Shown: one piece after another, positions 22,970 through 30,568 of the stretch
How the letters are laid out: each line of letters starts with the position of its first letter
Position numbering within the stretch: position 1 is the stretch's first letter
Assembly (NCBI GenBank): GCA_019115305.1
Contig: DXDW01000102.1
Span: 1-32,255, forward strand
Length of the DNA: 32,255 nucleotides
DNA from: Candidatus Anaerofilum excrementigallinarum
Lineage (GTDB): Bacteria; Bacillota; Clostridia; Oscillospirales; Ruminococcaceae
Direction: 5' to 3'
Position numbers and translations under genes: made by a program
The notes under the pieces: model-generated
Seen by the model: the letters and a program-made list of their open reading frames with translations, nothing else
What the model was told of the DNA's origin: nothing
Databases searched by the model: none

Positions 22970-23560
22970 ATGGGCGTGAACAAAGTGCAGTATGGCAGCC
23001 AGGTGCTGCTGGATATCTCCGACGCCACCGTCACGCCCACCCAGCTGCTGAAGGGCGCCGTTGCCTATAACGCTGCCGGAGAAAGGATCGTGGGGACTTT
23101 GGATATGAACCTTTATGTGCCGCCCGGTATGGTGGTACCCTATGCGGGCAGCACGGCCCCGGATGGCTGGCTGCTCTGTGACGGGCGCACCCTGCAGAGC
23201 GACCGATACCCCGAACTGTATGCCGCCATCGGCACCACCTATGGCCAGAACAAGCCCGGCAGCTTCAAGCTGCCGGATCTGCGGGGCAATGTACCGGCAG
23301 GCGCCAGCACCGGCCATGACCTGGCCAGCAAGACCGGAGCCGAAAAAGTTACCATCGGAAAACAAAATCTGCCGTCTAACGGCGTGACCATTGCAATCCA
23401 ATCCACAAAAACGCAATCCGACAACCGCAATGCGGTTCCGGTGTCATGGACGAACCGCTATGAATTTAATGCCAATTCGCTGGCTGTTGGCGATGGAACC
23501 TATACCCCGCTGAACGTGATGCAGCCCACCCTGTATCTCAATTACATCATCAAATACTGA
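22970..23560 (+). CDS. Tail fibre with collar domain (second, chimeric copy)
   Basis: A 196-residue protein. Residues 1-45 (Y-G-S-Q-V-L-L-D-I-S, then G-E-R-I-V-G-T) match the start of the 22381 protein. The rest matches the 21170 collar protein (P-Y-A-G-S-T-A-P-D-G-W-L-L-C-D-G-R and final T-L-Y-L-N-Y-I-I-K-Y). The gene looks like a fusion of the two neighbours. Bases 23341-23520 are only about 49 percent GC by hand count, well below the rest, and encode the variable tip, which suggests recent exchange. The GGAGGG ribosome site is in the previous stop region. Confidence 0.85.
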   Translation: MGVNKVQYGSQVLLDISDATVTPTQLLKGAVAYNAAGERIVGTLDMNLYVPPGMVVPYAGSTAPDGWLLCDGRTLQSDRYPELYAAIGTTYGQNKPGSFKLPDLRGNVPAGASTGHDLASKTGAEKVTIGKQNLPSNGVTIAIQSTKTQSDNRNAVPVSWTNRYEFNANSLAVGDGTYTPLNVMQPTLYLNYIIKY

Positions 23561-23576
23561 AAAAGGAGCAAATCGT

Positions 23577-24455
23577 ATGAAGATCCTGGACGTATCGGAA
23601 CACCAGCCCAACATCGACTACGCCGCCGCAGCCAAAGAGGTGGACGGCGTGATCCTGCGCTGCGGCGTCACCCACTGGGGCACCGCCAACGAGTGTGTGG
23701 CCGACGAATGCTTTGAGCGGCACTACGCCGGTTTTGCGGCCCAGAAGGTGCCCATGGGCGCCTACTACTATTCTGCCGCCGACTGCGAGGCGAAAGTGGA
23801 CGAGGAAATCCAGCGCTGCCAGCAGCTGCTGGCGGGCAAAACCTTTGCCCTGCCCATCTACATCGATATTGAGAACCCCCAGCGCATGGAACCTTTGAGT
23901 GCGGACAAGCTCACCGCTCAGGTGGAGCGCTGGTGCAGCGCCATGGAGGCCGCGGGCTATTTTGTAGGCGTCTACGCCAACACCGACTATTTCACCCGCA
24001 AGCTGCACCATGCCCAGCTGGCGGATAAATACACCATCTGGCTGGCGGATTACCGGGCCCAGCCCAACACCAGCCTGCGCCGGGACCTGCACCAGTACAC
24101 CAGCACCGCCCAGATGGCGGGCATCGCCGGCGGCGTGGATATGAGCAACCTGGTGCGGGCGGACCTTATGGAGGCCGTCACCGGCAGCGGCCGCAACGGC
24201 ACCACCGGCCCCAGCGCTCCCAATCCTCCCGCCGACCACAACCTGTATACCGTGGTCTTCGGCCCCGCCACCGCCGGCGACCGGGACGCCGCCGTGGCCC
24301 TGGGCAATGGCCTGCTGCTGGAGCCCCAGGTCCGGGAGGTGGGCTATGCAGCGGGAGGCCAGCAGCTGTATATGGTGTCCTTCAAGCCCATGACCGGCGG
24401 GGATAAGGCGGCCATCTGCCAGCTTGGTCAGCGGCTTTCGGTGCAGACGGTGTAA
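23577..24455 (+). CDS. Endolysin, GH25 muramidase
   Basis: A 292-residue cell-wall hydrolase. The GH25 domain (about residues 1-200) shows the first Asp in I-L-D-V-S-E-H-Q, the catalytic pair in Y-I-D-I-E, V-G-V-Y-A-N and I-W-L-A-D-Y, all intact. After a Pro/Gly linker (about 202-220), a C-terminal SPOR-like or small wall-binding region ends the protein. There is no signal peptide, so release depends on the holin downstream. A strong AAAAAGGAG site precedes the ATG. It cuts the MurNAc-GlcNAc bond of peptidoglycan. Confidence 0.92.
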   Translation: MKILDVSEHQPNIDYAAAAKEVDGVILRCGVTHWGTANECVADECFERHYAGFAAQKVPMGAYYYSAADCEAKVDEEIQRCQQLLAGKTFALPIYIDIENPQRMEPLSADKLTAQVERWCSAMEAAGYFVGVYANTDYFTRKLHHAQLADKYTIWLADYRAQPNTSLRRDLHQYTSTAQMAGIAGGVDMSNLVRADLMEAVTGSGRNGTTGPSAPNPPADHNLYTVVFGPATAGDRDAAVALGNGLLLEPQVREVGYAAGGQQLYMVSFKPMTGGDKAAICQLGQRLSVQTV

Positions 24456-24469
24456 GAAGGGGGCAGAGA

Positions 24470-24778
24470 ATGGAGCTTTTGTTTACAGCCCTGCCCTCGC
24501 TGTTTTCCGCGGCTGTCATGGGGGCTCTGGGCTTTCTGGCAGGGCAGCTGCGCCGGGCCAAAAAAGAGGATGCGGCGGTGAAAAACGGGGTCAAGTGCCT
24601 GCTGCGGCTGAAAATCATCGATCTGTGCAGCCACTATGCCGGGCAGGACACCATTCCGCCCTACGGCCTGGAAAATATCCTCACCGTGTACATGGCTTAT
24701 ACCGATTGCGGTGATGGCGACCCCTCGGTGGGGCATATGGTGGAACAGCTGAAGAAAAAATGCGTCTGCAGCCGGTAA
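24470..24778 (+). CDS. Small membrane-anchored phage protein near the lysis genes
   Basis: A 102-residue protein with one N-terminal transmembrane helix (about 4-25), a basic stretch (Arg/Lys) and a helical cytoplasmic part (K-N-G-V-K-C-L-L-R-L-K-I-I-D) with a Y-G-L-E-N segment and cysteines at the end. Proteins of this pattern recur next to holins in Firmicutes prophages. A role as holin partner or antiholin is possible but unproven. Confidence 0.7.
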   Translation: MELLFTALPSLFSAAVMGALGFLAGQLRRAKKEDAAVKNGVKCLLRLKIIDLCSHYAGQDTIPPYGLENILTVYMAYTDCGDGDPSVGHMVEQLKKKCVCSR

Positions 24779-24808
24779 AAGGGGCAGACCTTTCAGAAGG
24801 AGGAAACT

Positions 24809-25126
24809 ATGGATCAGATTCTGGAACAATACCTGGTGGAATACCTGCAGCCCGAAATGGCCCTGCTGGTGCCGGTGCTGCTGGCTCTGGGCTGGGTGAT
24901 CAAGCACAAAACCCAGTGGCCCAACACCGACATTCCCTGGCTGCTCAGTCTGGGCGGCATTTTGCTGGCCAGCCTGCATCTGCTGGGCACTACCACCATT
25001 GTGGACTGGCAAAGCCTGCTGCGGCTGCTGTTTGCCGGCATCACCCAGGGGGTGCTGGCGGCGGCCATCGCCACTTTGGCCTATCAGATCTACCGGCAGA
25101 ACCAGAAAAAGAATACCGTATCCTGA
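24809..25126 (+). CDS. Holin (Phage_holin_5-like)
   Basis: A 105-residue protein with AGAAGGAGG upstream. The start (L-E-Q-Y-L-V-E-Y-L-Q-P-E-M) and three hydrophobic segments (about 16-34, 44-62 and 70-92), followed by a basic tail (Y-R-Q-N-Q-K-K-N), match small Firmicutes phage holins. It would pore the membrane at the end of the cycle and free the GH25 lysin. It is the last gene of the phage block and runs into a strong terminator. Confidence 0.85.
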   Translation: MDQILEQYLVEYLQPEMALLVPVLLALGWVIKHKTQWPNTDIPWLLSLGGILLASLHLLGTTTIVDWQSLLRLLFAGITQGVLAAAIATLAYQIYRQNQKKNTVS

Positions 25127-25133
25127 ATCACAC

Positions 25134-25181
25134 AAAAGGCGGCGCGCCCCGGGAATTTCCCGCAGGCGCGCCGCCTTTTTT
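25134..25181 (+). terminator. Bidirectional terminator closing the phage block and the metal operon
   Basis: A perfect 15-bp stem (25134-25148 with 25165-25179) with a smaller GGGAATTTCCC palindrome in the loop, flanked by AAAA and TTTTTT. It serves both the rightward holin transcript and the leftward P-type ATPase transcript. Confidence 0.9.
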
Positions 25182-25189
25182 ATGTTGGC

Positions 25190-27061
25190 TTATTTTGTGT
25201 TCTTTTTGGGCTGGAATTCCGAGATATTCAGCGCCCGGGTAGCGTTGAGAATGGCGATCACCGCCACGCCCACATCGGCAAAGACCGCTTCCCACATATT
25301 GGCCGCGCCGAAAGCGCCCATGAGCAAAAACAATCCCTTCACGCCCAGAGCAAAGACGATGTTCTGGTGCACAATGCGCATGGTCTTGCGGGCAATGGAC
25401 AGAGCAGTGCCGATTTTGGCGGGGGAATCGTCCATGAGCACGATGTCCGCCGCCTCGATGGCTGCGTCGGAGCCCATGGCGCCCATGGCGATGCCGATAT
25501 CCGCCCGGGAGAGCACCGGCGCGTCGTTGACGCCGTCACCCACAAATACAAGATGCCGTCCTGCCTTGCACTGGCCCAGCAGCTGCTCCACCCGCTCTAC
25601 CTTGTCGGCGGGCAGCAGCTGAGTATGTACCTCGTCCAGTCCCAGCTGGGCGGCCACCGCCTCTCCGGTGGCCTGGTTGTCGCCGGTGAGCATCACGGTT
25701 TTGCGCACGCCCTGCTGTTTCAGGGCCGCGATGGCGTCGGCGGCGTCGGGCTTGACCTGGTCGGAGATGAGGATATAGCCCATGTACTGGCCTTCCAGGG
25801 CCAGATGCACCACCGTGCCGGGCTGGTCACAGGCGGCGGGGGAGAGCCCCATGCCCTCCATCAGCCTGGCGTTGCCGGCGGCCACCCGGCCGCCGTCCAC
25901 CGTGGCCAGCAGGCCCTGGCCCGCGATCTCCTGCACCTGGCCCACCCGGGCGGTGTCGATCTGGCCCTGCCAGGCTGCGCGCAGGGACTGGCTGATGGGA
26001 TGGTTGGAATAGCTTTCGGCTAAAGCGGCGGTCTCCAGCAGCTGGTCTTTGGAAAAACCGGGTTGGGGCCGGATATCGGACACCGCAAACACACCTTTGG
26101 TGAGGGTGCCGGTCTTGTCAAACACCACAATGTCGGAGCGGGTGAGGGCTTCCAGATAGTTGCCGCCCTTTACCAGAATGCCGCAGCGGGAGGCGCCGCC
26201 GATACCGCCGAAAAAGCTCAGGGGCACCGAGATCACCAGCGCACAGGGGCAGGAGATGACCAGGAAGATCAGCGCCCGCTCCAGCCAGATCTGCCAGCCG
26301 CCCACCACCAGAGAGGGGATGAGGGCCAGGGCTGCCGCAGCGATGACCACCGCCGGGGTGTACCACCGGGCAAACCGGGTGATGAAGTTTTCGGCTTTGG
26401 CCTTTTTAGCGGTGGCGTTTTCCACCAGATCCAGAATCTTGGAAACGGTGGACTGACCGAATTCCTTGGTCACCTGCACCTCCAGCAGACCCGACAGGTT
26501 GACGCAGCCGCTGATCACCTCGCTGCCCGGCAAAGCCTGCCGGGGCATGGATTCGCCGGTGAGGGCGGCGGTGTCCAAAGTGGATTCGCCGGAAAGCACC
26601 ACGCCGTCCAGGGGGATCTTTTCACCCGGCTGCACCACGATGGTGTCGCCCACGGCCACCTCTTCGGGGTCCACCTGTACCAGCTGGCCGTCCCGGCGGA
26701 TGTTGGCATAGTCGGGGCGGATGTCCATGAGGGCGGCGATGGAACGCCGGGACCGGCCCACAGCGTAGCTCTGGAACAGCTCGCCTACCTGGTAGAACAG
26801 CATGACCCCTGTGGCTTCGGGGTAATCTCCCAGCACCAGGGCGCCCACCGTGGCCAGAGCCATGAGGAAGTTTTCGTCAAAAACCTGGCCGTGGAGAATG
26901 TTGCGGATGGCCTTCCACAGCACGTCCCAGCCGATGATGAGATAGGGCACCAGAAAGGCGGCCAGCCGCCAGATGCCTTCCAGAGGGCTGGCCCAGGCGG
27001 CGGCCAGCAGCACCGCGCTGACCAGAATGCGGGCCAGCGTCTTTTTTTGCTTGCGGGTCAT
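25190..27061 (-). CDS. cadA: Heavy-metal P1B-type ATPase (Zn/Cd/Pb type)
   Basis: A 623-residue metal exporter. It lacks the N-terminal metal-binding domain and starts straight with membrane helices. Seen motifs are T-G-E-S (actuator), C-P-C in S-C-P-C-A-L-V-I-S (about 271-273), the phosphorylation site D315 in D-K-T-G-T-L-T-K-G, the S-N-H-P histidine motif and G-D-G-V-N-D-A-P (about 505). The C-P-C-A-L-V-I-S-x-P sequence favours Zn/Cd/Pb over copper. It is third in the arsR-HMA-ATPase operon, whose repressor has Cd/Zn-type ligands. The symbol is by type only; zinc-specific zntA is as likely. Confidence 0.93.
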   Translation of the reverse strand: MTRKQKKTLARILVSAVLLAAAWASPLEGIWRLAAFLVPYLIIGWDVLWKAIRNILHGQVFDENFLMALATVGALVLGDYPEATGVMLFYQVGELFQSYAVGRSRRSIAALMDIRPDYANIRRDGQLVQVDPEEVAVGDTIVVQPGEKIPLDGVVLSGESTLDTAALTGESMPRQALPGSEVISGCVNLSGLLEVQVTKEFGQSTVSKILDLVENATAKKAKAENFITRFARWYTPAVVIAAAALALIPSLVVGGWQIWLERALIFLVISCPCALVISVPLSFFGGIGGASRCGILVKGGNYLEALTRSDIVVFDKTGTLTKGVFAVSDIRPQPGFSKDQLLETAALAESYSNHPISQSLRAAWQGQIDTARVGQVQEIAGQGLLATVDGGRVAAGNARLMEGMGLSPAACDQPGTVVHLALEGQYMGYILISDQVKPDAADAIAALKQQGVRKTVMLTGDNQATGEAVAAQLGLDEVHTQLLPADKVERVEQLLGQCKAGRHLVFVGDGVNDAPVLSRADIGIAMGAMGSDAAIEAADIVLMDDSPAKIGTALSIARKTMRIVHQNIVFALGVKGLFLLMGAFGAANMWEAVFADVGVAVIAILNATRALNISEFQPKKNTK

Positions 27062-27133
27062 GGAAAATGTTCCTCCTTTTCCGGCTGCAGCCGGGCAAAA
27101 TCATGGCCCGCCCCTGGGGGAGCGGGCGGCGGC

Positions 27134-27352
27134 TTACAGCACCAGCTGGCAGTCGGGCTCGATCTTTTTGCACAGCTTGGCGGCCTGGGCGGCGATCTCG
27201 TCAAAGCGGTCGTCGTCCGCTTCCAACGTCAGCTTCTGGGAAAGAAAGTTTACGGTCACCTTCTGCACGCCGTCCAGCTTGCGGATGCCGTCCTCCATCT
27301 TCTGGGCGCAGTGGGCGCAGTCCAGGTCCAGCAGCTTAAAGGTCTTTTTCAT
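27134..27352 (-). CDS. Stand-alone heavy-metal-associated (HMA) domain protein
   Basis: A 72-residue ferredoxin-like domain with the ligand motif C-x-x-C (C12 and C15 in L-D-C-A-H-C). Its full length is one HMA domain. It is encoded 72 bases before the ATPase, which lacks such a domain. It probably delivers metal to the pump or acts as its regulatory domain in trans. A ribosome site (AAAAGGAGAA) precedes the ATG. The D-x-C-A-H-C form is typical of Zn/Cd proteins more than of copper chaperones. Confidence 0.9.
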   Translation of the reverse strand: MKKTFKLLDLDCAHCAQKMEDGIRKLDGVQKVTVNFLSQKLTLEADDDRFDEIAAQAAKLCKKIEPDCQLVL

Positions 27353-27389
27353 ATTTCATTCTCCTTTTCTATATGGGGCCTAAAGGCCG

Positions 27390-27752
27390 TTATTCCAGAA
27401 TGTGCTCCATGCCCTGGTCGATGATGCGGCGGACATGGTCGTCGGCCAGGGAATAAAAGACGGTTTTGCCTTCCCGGCGGAATTTTACCAGCTTGGCGTT
27501 TTTCAAAATGCGCAGCTGATGGGAAATGGCGGTCTGGCTTACCCCCACCAGCTGGGAGATGTCGCAGACGCACAGCTCCGCTTCAAACAGGGCGTACAGA
27601 ATCTTGATGCGGGTGGAGTCGCCGAATATCTTGAACAGCTCGGCCAGGTCGTACAGCGTCTCGTCGGCGGGCATTTCGCCCAGCACCTTGTCCACAGCCT
27701 CCTGGTGCAGATGCAGAAATTCGCAGCGCTCCACATCCTCTGTCTGTGCCAT
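27390..27752 (-). CDS. ArsR/SmtB family metal sensor (CadC/CzrA type)
   Basis: A 120-residue winged-helix repressor. The ATG at 27752 is used because AAAGGAGG lies just upstream. Metal ligands are visible for two sites: C61 and C63 in E-L-C-V-C-D with C10 near the N-terminus (alpha3N site, as in CadC), and D104/H106 with H117/E120 at the C-terminal helix (alpha5 site, as in CzrA). The recognition helix is V-S-Q-T-A-I-S-H-Q-L. Binding of Cd/Zn/Pb should release it from the operator upstream, inducing itself, the HMA protein and the ATPase. Confidence 0.92.
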   Translation of the reverse strand: MAQTEDVERCEFLHLHQEAVDKVLGEMPADETLYDLAELFKIFGDSTRIKILYALFEAELCVCDISQLVGVSQTAISHQLRILKNAKLVKFRREGKTVFYSLADDHVRRIIDQGMEHILE

Positions 27753-27794
27753 ATACGCTCCCTCCTTTGGATGAAAAATCGGATGTTTAAAACA

Positions 27795-27844
27795 AACATA
27801 TGAACATCTGCTCATATGTTATACCCTGCAATCCCGTTTGTCAA
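27795..27844 (-). promoter_or_regulatory. Promoter and operator of the metal operon
   Basis: On the minus strand, TTGACA (27839-27844), a 15-base spacer and TATAAC (27818-27823). A perfect 9-bp inverted repeat AACATATGA (27795-27803) / TCATATGTT (27812-27820) with an 8-base centre overlaps the -10. This is the usual type of ArsR/SmtB operator. A TAACAT -10 at 17 bases is an alternative. Confidence 0.75.
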
Positions 27845-27848
27845 TAGG

Positions 27849-27892
27849 AAAAACAAAAAAGAAAGGCGCGGAAGGCAAAAAACTTCCGCGCC
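27849..27892 (-). terminator. Terminator after the amidohydrolase gene
   Basis: A perfect 10-bp stem (27865-27874 with 27883-27892), loop GCAAAAAA, followed on the minus strand by TTTCTTTTTTGTTT. Confidence 0.85.
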
Positions 27893-27913
27893 GGATGTAC
27901 AGAGGGAAAACAA

Positions 27914-29065
27914 TCAGGCGGTGTAGACCAGCTGGCCGTTGCACAGCACATACCGCACCACGGTCTCCACCGAGAAGGGGCAGCCGTCGGTGATGACGAT
28001 GTCGGCGTCCTTGCCGGGCTCCAGGCTGCCCACCCGGTCCTGGATGCCGATGTGGCGGGCGGGATGGATGGTGATGGCCTGCAAAGCGGCGAAGGGGTCC
28101 ATGCCGGCCTTGACGGCCAGCCCGGCACACAGGGGCAGGTGGTGCTGGGGAATCACCGGGGAATCGGTGATGATGGACACCTGGCAGCCGGCCTTGGCCA
28201 GCACGCCGGGGGTGGTCCAGCTCTTGTTCTGCAGCTCAAATTTGCTGGCCTGGCCCAGGGTGGGGCCAACGGCCAGAGGAACATTTTCCGCCGCCAGCAG
28301 GTCGGGCACCAGATGGCCCTCGGTGACGTGCTCCAACGTGATGCGCAGGCCGAATTCCTTGGCGATGCGCAGGGCGGTGAAGAAGTCGTTGGCCTGGTGG
28401 GCGTGGGCCTTCAGGGGCAGGCTGCCCTCCAGTACCGGCAGCAGGGCTTCGGACTTGGCGTCGTAGGCGGGCATTTTCAGCACGTCGTCTCCGGCGGCCT
28501 TCTTTTTCTGGCCGTACAGCCGAGCCTTGGCCAGGGCCTCCCGGATGAGGGCGGCGTTGGTCATGCGGCTGCTGATGCCCTTGTCCTTGTACACCCGCTT
28601 GGGATTTTCGCCGAAGGCGCACTTCATGGCCACGTCGGCCTTAACGATCATATCGTCCACCCGCACGCCCCAGGTCTTGATGGCGGCAAACACGCCGCCC
28701 AGAGCGTTGGAGCTGCCCGGGCCGGTGCAGACGCAGGTCACGCCCGCTTCCAGAGCCTGGCGCAGGGCCGGGTCCATGGGGTTGATGCCGTCGATGGCCC
28801 GCAGCTGGGGGGTGACGGGGTCGTTGTATTCGTTGTAGTCCTTGCCCTCGTAGCCGATGGCGGTGCCGTCCAGACCGATGTGGCCGTGGGCCTCTACAAA
28901 GCCGGGGTAGACCGACAGACCCTCGGCGTCGATGACCTTGCAGCCCTCGGGCACCGGCAGGTCGGCGCCGATGTGGGCGATGCGGCCGTCCTCCACCAGA
29001 ATATCCCCCACAAAGGGTTCCGGCGTCAGGGCGGTGTGGATCAGACCATTTTTGATGCAGTACAT
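27914..29065 (-). CDS. Amidohydrolase family protein (imidazolonepropionase-like)
   Basis: A 383-residue metal-dependent hydrolase. Residues 1-55 and the C-terminal 50 residues form the composite beta-domain typical of the superfamily. The H-x-H motif is A-H-G-H (H60, H62). Later come K-A-H-A-H, L-E-H-V-T-E-G-H and I-I-T-D-S-P (the Asp ligand), so the metal site looks intact. The A-I-T-I-H-P-A and G-S-L-E-P-G-K-D-A-D-I-V-I segments are also typical. The substrate (a cyclic amide, imidazolone or dipeptide) is not evident. An AGAGGGAG site precedes the ATG. It lies 31 bases after the LURP-like gene, probably in one operon. Confidence 0.88.
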   Translation of the reverse strand: MYCIKNGLIHTALTPEPFVGDILVEDGRIAHIGADLPVPEGCKVIDAEGLSVYPGFVEAHGHIGLDGTAIGYEGKDYNEYNDPVTPQLRAIDGINPMDPALRQALEAGVTCVCTGPGSSNALGGVFAAIKTWGVRVDDMIVKADVAMKCAFGENPKRVYKDKGISSRMTNAALIREALAKARLYGQKKKAAGDDVLKMPAYDAKSEALLPVLEGSLPLKAHAHQANDFFTALRIAKEFGLRITLEHVTEGHLVPDLLAAENVPLAVGPTLGQASKFELQNKSWTTPGVLAKAGCQVSIITDSPVIPQHHLPLCAGLAVKAGMDPFAALQAITIHPARHIGIQDRVGSLEPGKDADIVITDGCPFSVETVVRYVLCNGQLVYTA

Positions 29066-29096
29066 GAAAACTCCCTCTTTCTGAAAAAATGTTCTG

Positions 29097-29573
29097 TCAG
29101 TTGTCGGAGCAGTTGGCGGCGTCGATGGAAAGGACGATCATCAGGCAGAGCAGGGCGTCCTCCTCCCGCTGGATGTCCAGCACATAAGTATCGGAAAAGT
29201 GCAGCAGTTCCTTGGACAGCTGCATCACCAACCGGCCGCTGCCGTCGGTGACCTCGTAGTCCCAGCCCAGCCAGTCGCCTTGGATCTGCCAGCCGCAGCA
29301 GTCCAGGGTATAGACCGGCTTGAAAAAGCTGAACTCCTTGCGCACCTGGCCCATGGGGGCCTCCTGCCCGGCCAGATACAGGCTGAACCGGGGCAGAAAA
29401 GTGAGAATCTCCTCCTGGACCCGGCCCAGTTCGTTGCCGGCGGCGTCGGTGATCTCCAGCCGGTGTCCCCAGGACAGCTTGCCCTGGACGGTGAATACGG
29501 GCTCGTCGTTTTCGTCGTAGATGTCGTAGCTGTCAAACCAGGAAAAAATGCGCTGGCGCAGCAGCAGCTTCAT
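29097..29573 (-). CDS. LURP-one-related / scramblase-like protein
   Basis: A 158-residue protein of the LURP-one-like (Tubby/scramblase C-terminal) fold. It begins M-K-L-L-L-R-Q-R-I-F-S-W-F-D-S-Y-D-I-Y-D, with the repeating beta pattern V-F-T-V-Q-G-K and I-Q-G-D-W-L-G-W-D-Y, as in short bacterial family members such as YxjI. The last 25 residues contain a short hydrophobic segment. Function unknown in bacteria; lipid binding or a stress role has been proposed for the fold. GGAGGGGG precedes the ATG. First gene of a two-gene leftward operon. Confidence 0.85.
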   Translation of the reverse strand: MKLLLRQRIFSWFDSYDIYDENDEPVFTVQGKLSWGHRLEITDAAGNELGRVQEEILTFLPRFSLYLAGQEAPMGQVRKEFSFFKPVYTLDCCGWQIQGDWLGWDYEVTDGSGRLVMQLSKELLHFSDTYVLDIQREEDALLCLMIVLSIDAANCSDN

Positions 29574-29631
29574 AAAAAATCCCCCTCCGGGGATCCCGCG
29601 GTTGCCAAGATCCCCAAAATACTATAAAATC

Positions 29632-29660
29632 ATTGTACACTCTGCGCGAAATTTTTTCAA
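29632..29660 (-). promoter_or_regulatory. Sigma-A promoter of the LURP-amidohydrolase operon
   Basis: On the minus strand, TTGAAA (29655-29660), a 17-base spacer and TACAAT (29632-29637), about 55 bases upstream of the ATG. Confidence 0.75.
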
Positions 29661-29736
29661 CACCGGCGGGGATTTGGTGGGGGATGAGGAGAAGGGCTCC
29701 GGCGAGAGCCGACCTGGAAAAATTTTTTAAAAAAGG

Positions 29737-29764
29737 GGAACCGGACCTGTCCCTGCTTCGTATG
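29737..29764 (+). promoter_or_regulatory. Candidate ECF-type autoregulated promoter
   Basis: GGAACC (29737-29742), a 16-base spacer and CGTATG (29759-29764), close to the GGAAC-N16-CGT pattern of ECF promoters, 24 bases before the start codon of the ECF sigma gene itself. Confidence 0.65.
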
Positions 29765-29787
29765 TAAGGGTGAAAGGAGGGGAGGCC

Positions 29788-30270
29788 GTGTTTGAGAAGC
29801 TCATCGACCGGTACGGCCCCCGGCTGTACGGCCTGTGCCGCAAGCTGTGCGCCGGCGAGTGGGAAGCCCAGGACCTCTACCAGGAAACCTGGCTGCGGGC
29901 CTGGAAGGCCCGGGACCGGCTGCCGGAAGATCCCGGCCCCTGGCTGACCCGCATCTGCGTCAATCTCTACCGGGACAGTCTGCGGCGGAAAAAGCGGCTG
30001 CGGTTTCTGCCCTTTGCCCTGGGGGAGGAAACGCCGGGCCCCCTGGATCTGCTGGCGGAGGAGCCGGAGGACCGGGACGGCATGGCGGATCTGCACCGGG
30101 CGGTGGAGGAACTGCCTGCCGACCAGCGGCTGGCGCTGATCCTCTACTATTTCTGCGGCAAAAGCGTCCAGGACACCGCCCAGGCTCTGGGTATGCCGGA
30201 GGGGACCGTGAAAAGCAGGCTGGCCCGGGCCAGAAGCAAGCTGAAAGGGAGGCTGGAAGATGGAGGATAA
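29788..30270 (+). CDS. ECF-type RNA polymerase sigma factor
   Basis: A 160-residue sigma-70 family factor of the small ECF class. Region 2 (about 3-65) shows A-Q-D-L-Y-Q-E-T-W-L-R-A-W. Region 4 (about 105-155) ends S-V-Q-D-T-A-Q-A-L-G-M-P-E-G-T-V-K-S-R-L-A-R-A. I chose the GTG at 29788, not 29770, because AAAGGAGGGG lies at ideal spacing upstream of 29788 and would be internal otherwise. It is followed by two membrane protein genes with short overlaps. An ECF-type promoter directly upstream suggests autoregulation. Confidence 0.9.
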   Translation: MFEKLIDRYGPRLYGLCRKLCAGEWEAQDLYQETWLRAWKARDRLPEDPGPWLTRICVNLYRDSLRRKKRLRFLPFALGEETPGPLDLLAEEPEDRDGMADLHRAVEELPADQRLALILYYFCGKSVQDTAQALGMPEGTVKSRLARARSKLKGRLEDGG

Positions 30271-30568
30271 GCTGGAGCGATACATGGATTTTGCGGGGGC
30301 TGTGCCCCCCTGTGTGACCCCCGCCCGCTTGGAACAGCTGGCCGCCCGGCGCCGCCAGCGGCTGCAGCTGCGGCTGGGAATGGCCGCGGCGGTGCTGTGG
30401 GTGCTGGCTTTGGCGGCAGGGATGGTGCTGCTGGCCTGCTGGCTGCCCGACGCCCGGCTGCTGCTGGCCGAAGGGATAGCGGTGCTGGGTATGGGCATCG
30501 CGGCGGCTGCGGCGGTTTTGCTGCTGCTGCCCAATCACAAAAGGAGGTATGAAGTATGGCAATCATGA
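30260..30568 (+). CDS. Membrane protein overlapping the sigma gene (possible anti-sigma factor)
   Basis: A 102-residue protein whose start overlaps the end of the sigma gene by 11 bases. A 40-residue cytoplasmic part (M-E-D-K-L-E-R-Y-M-D, then a basic R-R-R-Q-R) is followed by two transmembrane helices (about 41-61 and 68-90) and a basic end. The position and topology are those of an anti-sigma factor, but the ZAS zinc motif (H-x3-C-x2-C) is missing. It ends inside the start of the zinc-ribbon gene. Function is inferred from context. Confidence 0.7.
   Translation: MEDKLERYMDFAGAVPPCVTPARLEQLAARRRQRLQLRLGMAAAVLWVLALAAGMVLLACWLPDARLLLAEGIAVLGMGIAAAAAVLLLLPNHKRRYEVWQS

Larger units (their letters stand above)
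8197..25126. mobile_element. Siphophage-type prophage or domesticated phage-like particle locus, no integrase seen
   Basis: It runs from the leftward S24 repressor to the holin. The rightward block encodes packaging, head, tail, fibres and lysis in canonical order. I find no integrase, recombinase, excisionase, replication protein or recognisable antirepressor. No direct repeat of the tRNA end or of either border was found by eye. GC content resembles the host flanks. The terminase catalytic residues are intact. This fits an immobile resident element, either a decayed prophage or a PBSX/GTA-like particle locus. It could also be the structural half of a prophage whose other half was rearranged elsewhere. 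Confidence 0.8.

Noticed and set aside
21170..23560. Diversity-generating retroelement acting on the collar fibres
   Set aside because: No reverse transcriptase or template repeat was found nearby, and the differing tip region does not show adenine-specific changes against a matching repeat.
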